Shown here: in pieces, positions 1-8,324 of the stretch
Layout: the number at the start of each line of letters is the position of its first letter
Position numbering within the stretch: position 1 is the stretch's first letter
DNA from: Caballeronia cordobensis
GTDB lineage: Bacteria; Pseudomonadota; Gammaproteobacteria; Burkholderiales; Burkholderiaceae
NCBI RefSeq assembly: GCF_001544575.2
Contig: NZ_FCNY02000034.1
Location: 1-54,810, forward strand
Direction of reading: 5' to 3'
Length of the DNA: 54,810 bases
Position numbers and translations under genes: made by a program
The notes under the pieces: generated by a model
The model's input: the letters and a program-made list of their open reading frames with translations, nothing else
Told to the model about the DNA's origin: nothing
Databases searched by the model: none

Positions 1-267
1 AGCGCTGTGCCGAAGCTATTTCGTGCTGAACCAGCGCGCTTCGCGCACTGGCTTGTCAGACCGTGCGCGATCCAAGCCCGATTGGGCCTATGAGGGCACT
101 CTTTAGGCGAGGGCCGTTCCCCGAGGAGAAGAATGGCCAACGTGCGTGTGACCGCGGGCGGTGAGAAAGCTGCTTTCTTTGGTGACTTTCTTTGCAGCAG
201 CAAAGAAAGTTACCCCCGCCCCGGGGAGGGGCAGTGCTAATAAACCAACACGAAACCGGGATCCGGC
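1..267. repeat. Dispersed palindromic repeat, right half (copy A)
   Basis: Matches positions 49536-49802 closely, in the same orientation, and continues off the left edge. It holds the GC-rich core CCCCGGGG, the hairpin arms ACTTTCTTTGC / GCAAAGAAAGT and the terminal GGGATCCGGC (258-267), followed by A6 at 271-276. The cca gene (minus strand) stops at 281, so its transcript runs straight into this element through a T6 tract. No credible gene lies here; the open frames in it are repeated with the element. Confidence 0.9.
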
Positions 268-280
268 GACAAAAAAGCCC

Positions 281-1516
281 TCACCCCCCAAGCGCGCCCC
301 TCACCGCGCTAACCCTCGCATCATGCACCGCATCCCTAATCCTCAAAGGCTGATCGGCAAACTGTTGCGCCACCGCCCCCGCATCGACAGCCCGCGCAGC
401 GACCAAAGCCTCCCGCAACCGCTCAGCCTGCGGATAAGGCTGCTGCTCCAACCCAAGCCGCCCACGCGCATCCGCCAAACAGGCCTGCAGCGCTTCGGCA
501 AACCGCGCCGGTTTCCGCAACGCGTCCGATCGCTCAAAAAGCCGCACGAGCGCCGCCGCGCCCATCTCCATCACGCGATGAATATTGCCGTGCTCCCGCG
601 CGACGAGCATCGCCAGATCGCGGCACTCGTTCGGCACGCGCAAGCGCTCGCACAACGGCCGCAGCAAATCGACGCTGCGCCCTTCATGGCCGACGTGACG
701 CGGCAAGATATCCTCGGGCGTCGTGGCCTTGCCGAGATCGTGCGTCAGCGCCGCGAAGCGCACCGGCAACGCAAAACCCTGCGACGCCGCATAGTCCAGC
801 ACCATCATCACATGCACGCCGGTATCGACTTCGGGATGATAGTCGGCGCGCTGCGGCACGCCCCACAATGCATCGACCTCGGGAAGAATGCGCGCGAGCG
901 CGCCGCACTCGCGCAACACCGCGAACATGCGCGACGGCTTCTTTTCCATCAGCCCGCGCGACACTTCCTGCCATACGCGTTCGGGCACGAGCGCATCGAC
1001 TTCGCCGGCCGCGACCATCTTCTTCATCAAGGCCGCCGTCTCCGGCGCAACGTCGAAATCCGCGAAACGCGCCGCAAACCGCGCGAGACGCAGGATGCGC
1101 ACCGGATCTTCGATGAACGCATCGCCCACATGCCGGAACAGCTTGTTCTTCAGGTCGCCTTGCCCGTCGAATGGATCGACCACCGCGCCGGTCAGCTCGC
1201 CCGCGGGCGTCACTTCGCGCGCCATCGCGTTGATCGTGAGATCGCGCCGCGCGAGATCCTCCTCCAGCGTCACGTCCGGCGAATAGTAGAACTGGAAGCC
1301 GTGATAGCCCGCCGCCGTCTTGCGCTCGGTGCGCGCGAGCGCATATTCCTCGTGCGTCTCCGGATGCAAAAAGACCGGAAAATCCTTGCCGACCGGCCGA
1401 TATCCCTGCGCCACCATCTGCTCCGGCGTCGCGCCCACGACGACATAATCGCGATCGACCACCGGCACGCCGAGCAGTTCGTCGCGAATCGCGCCGCCGA
1501 CTGCGTAGATGTTCAT
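281..1516 (-). CDS. cca: Multifunctional CCA-adding tRNA nucleotidyltransferase
   Basis: Adds or repairs the 3' CCA of tRNA using CTP and ATP. The 411-residue length matches the long E. coli-type enzyme (about 412), which carries a C-terminal HD phosphohydrolase domain. Visible motifs: the nucleotidyltransferase signature YAVGGAIRDELLG (residues 4-16), the metal-binding D-R-D pair (D21, D23), RRDLTINAMAR, and HDLGK in the HD domain. The start at 1516 is chosen because it gives the family N-terminus MNIYAVGG and overlaps the upstream GST stop as ATGA; an in-frame ATG ten codons upstream gives an atypical extension. The gene ends 14 bases before repeat copy A, and its last codons are unusually rich in G and T. 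Confidence 0.96.
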   Translation of the reverse strand: MNIYAVGGAIRDELLGVPVVDRDYVVVGATPEQMVAQGYRPVGKDFPVFLHPETHEEYALARTERKTAAGYHGFQFYYSPDVTLEEDLARRDLTINAMAREVTPAGELTGAVVDPFDGQGDLKNKLFRHVGDAFIEDPVRILRLARFAARFADFDVAPETAALMKKMVAAGEVDALVPERVWQEVSRGLMEKKPSRMFAVLRECGALARILPEVDALWGVPQRADYHPEVDTGVHVMMVLDYAASQGFALPVRFAALTHDLGKATTPEDILPRHVGHEGRSVDLLRPLCERLRVPNECRDLAMLVAREHGNIHRVMEMGAAALVRLFERSDALRKPARFAEALQACLADARGRLGLEQQPYPQAERLREALVAARAVDAGAVAQQFADQPLRIRDAVHDARVSAVRGALGG

Positions 1517-2133
1517 TGCGCCGCCTCGCGCGCGCCGTCGATCCACGCGGCGACCGCCGGCAGTGCCGTGATGCGCTTGCCATATTCGAGCGACGTCGCG
1601 CTCAGCGCCGGCGCATAAGTATTGAAGCGCATGACGACGGGCGCGTACATCGCGTCGGCGATACCGAATTCACCGAACAGAAACGGCCCGCCTGATTTCG
1701 CGAGGCACTCCGCCCAGATCGCCTCGATACGCGCGATGTTTGCAAGCACCTCCGGCGTCGCGCCCGTGCCCGGCGCGTGCGTCGTGATTTCCATCGGCAT
1801 GTTCTGACGCAGATCCGCGAAGCCGGCGTGCATTTCCGCGCTGACGCTGCGGGCATGTGCGCGGGCGGCGGCATCGCGCGGCCACATGGCGTGCTCGGGA
1901 TACCGCTCTGCAATCGTCTCGGCGATCGCCAGCGATTCCCACACGGCGTCGCCTGCATCGGTGACGAGGCACGGCACCTTGCCGGACGGCGAGACTTCGA
2001 GAATCTTCGACTTCGTGTCGGGCTGGCCGAGGCGGATCAGCGCCTCTTCGAACGGGATGCCGAAATGCTTCAGCAGAACCCACGGACGCATCGACCAGGA
2101 AGAATTGAACTTGTCACCGATTACTAGTTTCAT
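1513..2133 (-). CDS. Glutathione S-transferase family protein
   Basis: A 206-residue cytosolic GST. The N-terminal thioredoxin-like domain begins MKLVIGDKFNSSWSMRPW and contains the cis-proline segment KVPCL and the glutathione-binding ESLAIAETI. A helical C-terminal domain follows. The Ser-rich N-terminus (NSSWS) suggests a serine-type active site, as in zeta/beta-like bacterial GSTs. The ATG at 2133 gives the usual GST N-terminus; the upstream ATG at 2154 adds seven non-homologous residues. It lies 31 bases after the NDUFA9-like gene and overlaps cca by 4 bases, so the three are probably co-transcribed. The substrate cannot be read from sequence. Confidence 0.9.
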   Translation of the reverse strand: MKLVIGDKFNSSWSMRPWVLLKHFGIPFEEALIRLGQPDTKSKILEVSPSGKVPCLVTDAGDAVWESLAIAETIAERYPEHAMWPRDAAARAHARSVSAEMHAGFADLRQNMPMEITTHAPGTGATPEVLANIARIEAIWAECLAKSGGPFLFGEFGIADAMYAPVVMRFNTYAPALSATSLEYGKRITALPAVAAWIDGAREAAQ

Positions 2134-2164
2134 GCGCGAGTTTCGTGCGATCACAAAGAGATGT

Positions 2165-3121
2165 TTAACGATGCGCGGTTGCGCGAAAAGCGTTGAAGCG
2201 CGAGCGCGACGCGTTGCCCGTCAGATAGAGCGGCGCAATCGTCTCGATGCTCGCGGGTTCGTCGATGCCCAGTTCCGGCGAAAGTGGCCCGCTCGCGATG
2301 CTCGGCGTCTTCATCGAATCGAGATTGTCGCGCGAGATGATCGGCTGGCCGGGGGCCATTTCCATTGTCATCGCCTGCAGGCGGCCGAGGCTCTCCGGCA
2401 GCTTGATGATGCGCGAATGCTTGCCGATGGTCGCGCCCGCGAAGCGCACGAGCTCCGCGAGCGTGTACACGCTCGGACCCGCGAGCTCGTAGACCTGGCG
2501 GTTCGCGGCGTCGAGGTCGAGCACGTTGACCATCGCCTTCGCCACGTCGCCGACGAACACCGGCTGGAACTCGGCGTCGGCGCACGCGAGCGGAATCACC
2601 GGGAACACGCGCTCCAGAAACGCGAACTGGTTGAGCAGATTGTCCTCGGGGCCGAACACGACGGAGCTGCGGAAGATGGTCCAGTCGAGTCCCGATTCGC
2701 GGACGATCTTCTCGCCGTCGCCCTTCGAGCGCAGGTACATGCTCGGGCCTTGCGGGTCAGCGCCGATTGCGCTCATGTGCAGCAGACGCCGCACGCCCTT
2801 CGCCTCGCACGCCGCCGCGATCTTGTGCGGCAGTTCCACATGCGCCTTCGCGAACTCCGGCCCATACGGATCGTCGCGCCGCCCCTGCAGCACGCCGACG
2901 AGATTGATCACCGCGTCGCTCTGATCGATGAACGCGGCGAGCTTGACGGGATCGTGCACGTCGGTTTCGATGACATCGACGGGCAAGAGCGTCAGATGCG
3001 CGGCGTTAACGCGCCGCCGTGTCGCAATGCGCACGTTCTTGCCGAGATCGACGAGCGCATTGACGAGATGACTGCCGATGAAACCCGAACCGCCGATCAG
3101 CGCTATGTGTTGGTGTCGCAT
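2165..3121 (-). CDS. NDUFA9-like NAD(P)-binding SDR protein
   Basis: An atypical extended short-chain dehydrogenase (318 residues) of the family named after the complex I accessory subunit NDUFA9. The Rossmann glycine motif GGSGFIGSH lies at residues 10-18. A Y-x3-K pair (YLRSK) follows MSAIGADP, and FRSSVVFGPED is typical of the NmrA/NDUFA9 branch. In bacteria these proteins are usually annotated as nucleotide-diphosphate-sugar epimerase-like or complex I NDUFA9-family proteins; the substrate is unknown. No complex I genes are nearby. It starts a minus-strand run with GST and cca and is separated from slt by a strong terminator. Confidence 0.88.
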   Translation of the reverse strand: MRHQHIALIGGSGFIGSHLVNALVDLGKNVRIATRRRVNAAHLTLLPVDVIETDVHDPVKLAAFIDQSDAVINLVGVLQGRRDDPYGPEFAKAHVELPHKIAAACEAKGVRRLLHMSAIGADPQGPSMYLRSKGDGEKIVRESGLDWTIFRSSVVFGPEDNLLNQFAFLERVFPVIPLACADAEFQPVFVGDVAKAMVNVLDLDAANRQVYELAGPSVYTLAELVRFAGATIGKHSRIIKLPESLGRLQAMTMEMAPGQPIISRDNLDSMKTPSIASGPLSPELGIDEPASIETIAPLYLTGNASRSRFNAFRATAHR

Positions 3122-3189
3122 GGTTCGCCTCTAGGGTCGCGGCCTGAAGAATGCGGCGTCAGTCAAGAACGGCGGCGCCGAAAATGAAA

Positions 3190-3224
3190 ACGCCCGCGCG
3201 TCCTGTCATTCGACGCGCGGGCGT
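3190..3224 (-). terminator. Intrinsic terminator after the lytic transglycosylase
   Basis: Perfect 13-bp inverted repeat: ACGCCCGCGCGTC (3190-3202), 9-nt loop, GACGCGCGGGCGT (3212-3224). Read on the minus strand it is followed by TTTTCATTTT. It lies 20 bases after the slt stop (3245) and before the NDUFA9-like start. Confidence 0.85.
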
Positions 3225-3244
3225 GAGCGTTCGCTGGCGGACGG

Positions 3245-5212
3245 TCAGGGCGCGATGTAGCCCAGACGCGTCTTCAACGACTGCGGACGGCCTTCGAACA
3301 GCGCGGCGTAATAGACGGTGTTCGACAGCACGTTTTTCACGTAATCGCGAGTCTCGGTGAACGGAATCGTTTCAGCAAAAATCGCACCCTCCACGGGCGC
3401 GCGCAAGTCCTGACGCCACTGCTTCGGCCGGCCCGGTCCCGCGTTGTAACCGGCAGTGGCGAGCACGGGCGAGTTGTCGAACTGATTGTAGATCATCGAC
3501 AGGTAATTCGTGCCGAGCAGAATGTTGGTGTTGATGTCGTTCATCTGCTCGCGCGAAACCGGCCCGAGCCCGATCTTCTTCGCGACGAGCTGCGCCGTGC
3601 CGGGCATCAGCTGCATCAGACCGCCCGCGCCCACTTCCGAGCGCGCGTTGATGATGAAGCGCGATTCCTGGCGAATCAGCCCGTACGCCCATTCGATATC
3701 GAGCCCGGTATTCTGCGCGTCGCGCTCGACGATATCGCGGAACGGCGAGAGATAGCGCAGCGAGAAGTCGTGCTCGGTCTTTGTCTTGTCCGCGGTGTTG
3801 ACCGTGCGGTCGAACATCTCGATACGCTTCGCGTACTGCGCGGCGGCGATCAACTGGCGGTCGGTCATGGTGCGCAGCGGCCAGTTCCATTCGCGATTGC
3901 CTTCGAGCCGCATGTTCAGCGCGTAGAAACGCTGCGACAGCGCGAAGCCGGGCACGGACTGCATCTGTGCGATTTCGGCGTCCGATACGGTCGTGCGCGG
4001 CGGCACCGTGATCTTCTGGCCGAGTTCTTCGAGCGCGAGCTGGCCGTAGAAATTGTATTGATCGGCGATGGTCTGGAATTCCTGATTCGCCGTGGCCGCG
4101 TCGCCCGCCTGCTTCAGCGCGCGCCCGTGCCAGTACACCCACGCGGGCTGGGCGCGCAGCGTAGGCGGCATCTGTTCGATGGACCAGCGCACCATGTTCC
4201 AGTCGCCGGCGAGCAGCGCGCTGCGCGTGCGCCATTCATACGCCGGGTTCGACAATTGCGCGTTCGCCGACAGCCGATACCAGTCCGACGCGGCCGGCAT
4301 GCGCTTGATCGCCGCCTGATAGCCGATCGTTCCCCAGCCGGTCGCGCGTTCGGTGGGCGTCAGGCTCGGCGCGACGGAACTGAAGGTGGCCGCGGCCATC
4401 GCCGGATCGTTGCGCGCCATGCGCGTGATGGCGAGCAGCGTCAACTGATGCGCCGGCGTATTGGGCATCACGCCGCGCGCGAGATAGAGCGGCGGCTTGT
4501 TGACGGCGTCGTCCAGCAACGTGCCCTTCGGCTTTTCCTGACCGAGCGCCTCGACGATGTTCGAGCCCGTGGTCGTGTAGTTCTGCTCATAGGCGAGACG
4601 GATTTGCTGCCAGATGTCGTCGCTGGTGAACTGGCCCGACTCGGCGAGCGCGCCGATCAGATCGACACAGCCGTCGCCGTACCATTTCGGCTCGACGAGC
4701 AGCGCGCGCGCCGCGTCCGCGACGTTCTCGCCGCGCGACAGGCGCGCTTCGAGCGCATAGCACTTGACCTGCGTGTCGTCGTTCAGAACGAAACGGGAAT
4801 ATTGCTGCTCGAAGTTCTTCCAGTCGTGACGGCCGCCGAGCACGACGAGATAGTCGTTGCGCATGCGGTCGGCGATCGCCTGGCCGTCGTAGCGCTGCAG
4901 GAACGAGAGCACGGGCGCGTCGGGCGCGTCGATGCGCGCGTGGCCCTGCGAATCGAAAAGCTGCGGCTTGATCGTGAAGTATTCGAGGTAGCTCGGCGCC
5001 GGATAGTTGGGAATCTGGGCGGCGAGCGCGGCGGCCTTGCCGGCATCGTTCGCGCGCGCGGCATCGCGCAGTTGCAGGAAGATGCGGTCGTCCGGGCCGG
5101 GCGACAGGTCAGCGTCGGGGCGAACGGCGGACGCCGTGCTGCAGGCGACGAGCGTCACCGCGGCAAGGGCCGAGCCGACCGCGAGATATACTCGGTTGAG
5201 GCGTTTTGACAT
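3245..5212 (-). CDS. slt: Soluble-type lytic murein transglycosylase, lipoprotein
   Basis: A 655-residue murein lytic transglycosylase that cleaves the MurNAc-GlcNAc bond to leave 1,6-anhydromuropeptides. Starting at ATG 5212 gives a signal peptide with lipobox LVAC (acylated Cys24), so it is probably anchored in a membrane facing the periplasm. A long alpha-superhelical U/L region of Slt70 type follows. The C-terminal SLT domain carries the catalytic glutamate in RQESRF, then GGLMQLMPGTA and AGYNAGPGR, which are family hallmarks. The upstream ATG at 5278 would bury the signal peptide. The start lies only 19 bases from the divergent cyclo-ligase start, so the promoters must overlap coding or leader sequence. 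Confidence 0.94.
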   Translation of the reverse strand: MSKRLNRVYLAVGSALAAVTLVACSTASAVRPDADLSPGPDDRIFLQLRDAARANDAGKAAALAAQIPNYPAPSYLEYFTIKPQLFDSQGHARIDAPDAPVLSFLQRYDGQAIADRMRNDYLVVLGGRHDWKNFEQQYSRFVLNDDTQVKCYALEARLSRGENVADAARALLVEPKWYGDGCVDLIGALAESGQFTSDDIWQQIRLAYEQNYTTTGSNIVEALGQEKPKGTLLDDAVNKPPLYLARGVMPNTPAHQLTLLAITRMARNDPAMAAATFSSVAPSLTPTERATGWGTIGYQAAIKRMPAASDWYRLSANAQLSNPAYEWRTRSALLAGDWNMVRWSIEQMPPTLRAQPAWVYWHGRALKQAGDAATANQEFQTIADQYNFYGQLALEELGQKITVPPRTTVSDAEIAQMQSVPGFALSQRFYALNMRLEGNREWNWPLRTMTDRQLIAAAQYAKRIEMFDRTVNTADKTKTEHDFSLRYLSPFRDIVERDAQNTGLDIEWAYGLIRQESRFIINARSEVGAGGLMQLMPGTAQLVAKKIGLGPVSREQMNDINTNILLGTNYLSMIYNQFDNSPVLATAGYNAGPGRPKQWRQDLRAPVEGAIFAETIPFTETRDYVKNVLSNTVYYAALFEGRPQSLKTRLGYIAP

Positions 5213-5231
5213 CGTTATTTCTGGAGCGCGA

Positions 5232-5861
5232 ATGGTCTTGAACCGGGTCCTGAGATCGGAGGAAAGCATAGCACGCAACGTTTGCGATCAACCCAAGAGC
5301 GAACCTAAAAGCGCCCTGCGCGCAACGCTCCTCGCGACCCGCGAGGCGCAGAGCGAGCAGGCCGGCCAGGTCGCGAAGAATGCGGCGCTCGCGGCGCGCA
5401 TCGAGGAAGTGCTCGCGCGGCACGACGCGCGCTGCGTCGGCCTGTACTGGCCGGTCGCGGGCGAGTTCGACGCGCGCGCCGCCATGACCCGCTGGCTCGC
5501 CGCCGATGCGGCGCGCGGCGGGGCGCTGCCGGTGGTCGTCACGCCGCACGCGCCGATGGTCTTTCACGCGTGGAGCGCGCACATGCCGATGAAGGAAGGC
5601 CGCTACCGCATTCCGGTGCCCGCCGAAGAGCGCGTCGTGGTGCCGGAATTGCTGCTGATTCCGTGCGTAGGTTTCGATGCCCACCGGTATCGCCTGGGCT
5701 ACGGCGGCGGCTATTACGACCGGACGCTCGCCGCGTGGCCGGACGCGAAACGGCCGGTGACGATCGGCATTGCATACGAATCGGGCAAATGCGGCGTGCT
5801 GCCGCGCGAGACGCACGACATGCCGCTCGACGCGATCGTCACCGAATCCGCGATCTATTAG
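5232..5861 (+). CDS. 5-formyltetrahydrofolate cyclo-ligase
   Basis: A 209-residue enzyme (5,10-methenyl-THF synthetase; EC 6.3.3.2) that converts 5-formyl-THF to 5,10-methenyl-THF with ATP, recycling folate. Family hallmarks are PVAGEFD near residue 75, KEGRYRIPVP, and the C-terminal signature GYGGGYYDRTL that binds nucleotide and folate. The ATG at 5232 gives MVLNRVLRSEES; upstream in-frame starts overlap the divergent slt gene. MetF, which also uses folates, is encoded about 24 kb away and is not in an operon with it. Confidence 0.94.
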   Translation: MVLNRVLRSEESIARNVCDQPKSEPKSALRATLLATREAQSEQAGQVAKNAALAARIEEVLARHDARCVGLYWPVAGEFDARAAMTRWLAADAARGGALPVVVTPHAPMVFHAWSAHMPMKEGRYRIPVPAEERVVVPELLLIPCVGFDAHRYRLGYGGGYYDRTLAAWPDAKRPVTIGIAYESGKCGVLPRETHDMPLDAIVTESAIY

Positions 5862-5875
5862 AGCGGCTGAAGCGG

Positions 5876-6388
5876 CTAGAGCGATGCCGCCGCGCGCGCA
5901 GCGGTATCGTAGAGACCGGACGCATTGCGCATCAATTGCGCGGCCTCGCCGATCTGCTCGTTGGTGAGTCCGCTTTCGCGCAGCGTTTCGATGAGGCACG
6001 CCTCGCGCACTTCGCGATATTTGCCGCAGAGCTCGCGCCCCGCCGGCGTCGCGGAAAAGAACACTTCCTTGCCTGACTTCTCGCTTTGCACATAGCCGCG
6101 GGCGACGAGTTTCTTCAGTGCATACGTGGCAACGTGCGTGTCCTCGATGTTCAGCACGAAGCAGATGTCGGCGAGCTTCTTCTTGCGGTCGCGATGGCTC
6201 ACGTGATGGAGCAGCGACACTTCCACCGCCGTCATGTCCTTCGCGCCCGCGGCCGACATGCAGCGCACCATCCAGCGATTGAACGCGTTGCCGGCCATGA
6301 TGAGGCCGTATTCGAACTCCGACAGTTCCGCGCTGGCTTCGGAGACGAGATGCTCGGACGAAACGATCTTGGTGGGATGGCGCGGCAT
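5876..6388 (-). CDS. MarR-like winged-helix transcriptional regulator
   Basis: About 170 residues. The helix-turn-helix region around MTAVEVSLLHHVSHRDRKKK and the wing around EKSGKEVFFSATPAGREL are MarR-type. The same architecture occurs in a Burkholderiales family annotated as winged-helix DNA-binding protein. The start is uncertain: ATG 6388 gives MPRHPTKIVSS, while ATG 6433 adds 15 residues; neither has a strong ribosome binding site. It faces the pxp operon across a short intergenic region with tandem 11-bp repeats, and a sigma-70-like promoter for this gene overlaps those repeats. Control of pxp, with autoregulation, is the natural inference. It converges with the cyclo-ligase gene. Confidence 0.85.
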   Translation of the reverse strand: MPRHPTKIVSSEHLVSEASAELSEFEYGLIMAGNAFNRWMVRCMSAAGAKDMTAVEVSLLHHVSHRDRKKKLADICFVLNIEDTHVATYALKKLVARGYVQSEKSGKEVFFSATPAGRELCGKYREVREACLIETLRESGLTNEQIGEAAQLMRNASGLYDTAARAAASL

Positions 6389-6469
6389 GGCGATGGTCGA
6401 TATGAAGTGCGTTGGAGTGTAGCTCAACGTCATTTGTGAGCGGAAAGCATGCCTCGGCGAAAACGTTAA

Positions 6470-6502
6470 TTGATAATTTCTTGATAATTTATTGACAATG
6501 TA
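6470..6502. promoter_or_regulatory. Three tandem 11-bp repeats overlapping the regulator promoter
   Basis: Head-to-tail units TTGATAATTTC (6470-6480), TTGATAATTTA (6481-6491) and TTGACAATGTA (6492-6502) share TTGA-AAT at one-helical-turn spacing. The block is AT-rich against a GC-rich background. On the minus strand TTGTCA (6498-6493), a 17-nt spacer and TATCAA (6475-6470) form a plausible sigma-70 promoter for the MarR-like gene, made from the repeats themselves. No equally good plus-strand promoter was found. The likely role is an operator for the divergent regulator. Confidence 0.6.
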
Positions 6503-6569
6503 ACATTCTGCGATGGCGCGAAGCCGGTCCGACCGGCGATATTTCGCGCCCGCAAAGGCAATCAAACGC

Positions 6570-7223
6570 ATGACGAAACCACGAATCCACCCCTTGGGCG
6601 ACACCGCGCTCGTGTGCGAAGCCGCGCCGCCCGCCACGCTCGACTGCCAGCGGCGCGTCTGGGCGCTGGCGGAACACGCGCGCCTGATGCCGCACGTCGT
6701 CGAAGTGGTGCCGGGCATGAACAATCTGACGATCGTGTTCGATCCGCTCGAAGCGGACTACGAAACGCTCGCGGCGCAACTGGAATCCGGCTGGGACGCC
6801 GCCCAGGCGGTCGACATGGAAAGCGCCGAAATCGAGATTCCCGTGCGCTACGGCGGCGCCGACGGCCCCGATCTCGCCGCGCTCGCGAAGCACGTCGGCC
6901 TTTCCGTCGATGAAGTCGTGAAGCGCCATACCGGAGCCGACTACGTCGTGTTCTTTCTGGGCTTTCAGCCGGGCTTCGCCTATTTCGGCGGGCTCGATCC
7001 CGCGCTCGCGATGCCGCGCCGCCCCGAACCGCGCATCGAAGTGCCGGCGGGATCGGTCGGCATCGGCGGGGCGCAGACGGGCATCTATCCGGCGGCGTCA
7101 CCGGGCGGCTGGCAATTGCTCGGGCGCACGGAGCTGAAGCTCTTCGATCCGGCCAGGAATCCGCCGACGCTCATGCAGCCCGGCGATCGCGTGCGCTTCA
7201 CGGCGCTGGAGGTGCGCGCATGA
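6570..7223 (+). CDS. pxpB: 5-oxoprolinase subunit PxpB
   Basis: A 217-residue subunit of the prokaryotic ATP-dependent 5-oxoprolinase PxpABC, which opens 5-oxoproline (pyroglutamate) to glutamate. It is an AHS1/KipI-type domain protein. Hallmarks: HPLGDTALV near the N-terminus, PGMNNLTIVFDP, and GFQPGFAYFGGL followed by MPRRPEPRIEVPAGSVGIG. ATG 6570 (MTKPRIHPLGD) matches family N-termini; the ATG at 6513 adds an arginine-rich, non-homologous extension. It overlaps pxpC by ATGA. Homologues were formerly annotated as allophanate hydrolase subunit 1. Confidence 0.95.
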   Translation: MTKPRIHPLGDTALVCEAAPPATLDCQRRVWALAEHARLMPHVVEVVPGMNNLTIVFDPLEADYETLAAQLESGWDAAQAVDMESAEIEIPVRYGGADGPDLAALAKHVGLSVDEVVKRHTGADYVVFFLGFQPGFAYFGGLDPALAMPRRPEPRIEVPAGSVGIGGAQTGIYPAASPGGWQLLGRTELKLFDPARNPPTLMQPGDRVRFTALEVRA

Positions 7224-8260
7224 TCGACGTGATTCGCGCGGGCGTCCTCACGTCCGTGCAGGACCTGGGCCGGCGCGGCTACCGCCATCTGGGCGTAAGC
7301 GCGGGCGGTGCGCTCGATGCGCTGTCGCTGGAAATCGGCAATCGCATCGTCGGCAACAAGCCGGATGCGGCGGGCATCGAGGTGACGTTCGGGCCGACCG
7401 TGCTGCGCTTCAAGCACGCGACGCGTGTTGCGATCACCGGCACGGATTTCGGCGCGACGCTCGACGACAAGCCGGTCTATTCGTGGTGGAGCCTGCCGGT
7501 GCGCGCGGGGCAGGAACTGACGCTGCGCGCGGCCAAGCGCGGCATGCGCTGCTACGTGGCGATCGCGGGCGGCATCGACGTCCTGCCGATGCTCGGCTCC
7601 CGCTCGACCGATCTCGCCGCGTGCTTCGGCGGCCTCGGCGGGCGTGCGCTGCGCGACGGCGACCGCTTGCCGGTCGGCGTGCCGCAGCCGCACAAGGGCA
7701 TTGCGTTTTCGCCGGAAGAACCCGCGTTCGGCGTGAAGGCGCCGGCGTGGTGCAAGTTCGTGCTGGTCGACGAACCCGTGCGGCGCGGGCGTCATTCCCC
7801 GGGCCTTGCGTGGGCGGTGCCGATCCGCGTGCTGCGCGGGCCGGAGTACGACAGCTTTAGCGACGCGGCGCAGGAGCGTTTCTGGAACGAGGAATGGACG
7901 ATCACGCCGAACAGCAACCGCATGGGCTTTCGCCTCGCGGGCACGGCGCTGGAACGCAGGGAGAAGATCGAATTGCTGTCGCACGCGGTTTTGCCCGGCA
8001 CGGTGCAGGTGCCGCCGAACGGCCAGCCGATCGTGCTGATGGGCGACGCGCAGACGACGGGCGGCTATCCGAAGATCGGCGCGGTCATCAAGGCGGATCT
8101 GTGGAAGCTCGCGCAAGTGAAGCTGAACGGCGGCGTGCGCTTCATCGAGACATCGGTGGAAGAAGCGCGCCACGCGCTCGCCGATGAACGGCAATACGTG
8201 AGCCAGGTGGAAACGGCCATCGCGATGCACGAAGAACGCATCGCGCGCGCTGGCTCCTGA
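7220..8260 (+). CDS. pxpC: 5-oxoprolinase subunit PxpC
   Basis: A 346-residue AHS2/KipA-type subunit (biotin-dependent carboxyltransferase-like fold) that works with PxpB and PxpA. Hallmarks: the N-terminal VLTSVQDLGRRGYRHLGV and SAGGALDALS, then the conserved LRGPEYDSF, SNRMGFRLAG and PPNGQPIVLMGDAQTTGGYP in the C-terminal half. It is full length. It overlaps pxpB by 4 bases, which supports translational coupling, and is followed 64 bases later by pxpA. Confidence 0.95.
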   Translation: MIDVIRAGVLTSVQDLGRRGYRHLGVSAGGALDALSLEIGNRIVGNKPDAAGIEVTFGPTVLRFKHATRVAITGTDFGATLDDKPVYSWWSLPVRAGQELTLRAAKRGMRCYVAIAGGIDVLPMLGSRSTDLAACFGGLGGRALRDGDRLPVGVPQPHKGIAFSPEEPAFGVKAPAWCKFVLVDEPVRRGRHSPGLAWAVPIRVLRGPEYDSFSDAAQERFWNEEWTITPNSNRMGFRLAGTALERREKIELLSHAVLPGTVQVPPNGQPIVLMGDAQTTGGYPKIGAVIKADLWKLAQVKLNGGVRFIETSVEEARHALADERQYVSQVETAIAMHEERIARAGS

Positions 8261-8324
8261 AGCGAAGACCGCGCGGCAGACGCGGCGCATCACACTCAAC
8301 ATTCAACGGGACGACCAAAACATC

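Noticed and set aside
103..291. 62-codon minus-strand frame, and similar frames at 49638-49844 and 54434-54652
   Set aside because: They lie mostly in the dispersed repeat, recur with every copy in both orientations, and have no family or good start signal; they reflect the repeat, not genes.
161..1618. 485-codon plus-strand frame opposite cca
   Set aside because: Arginine/histidine-rich antisense shadow of a high-GC gene; cca on the minus strand has all catalytic motifs.
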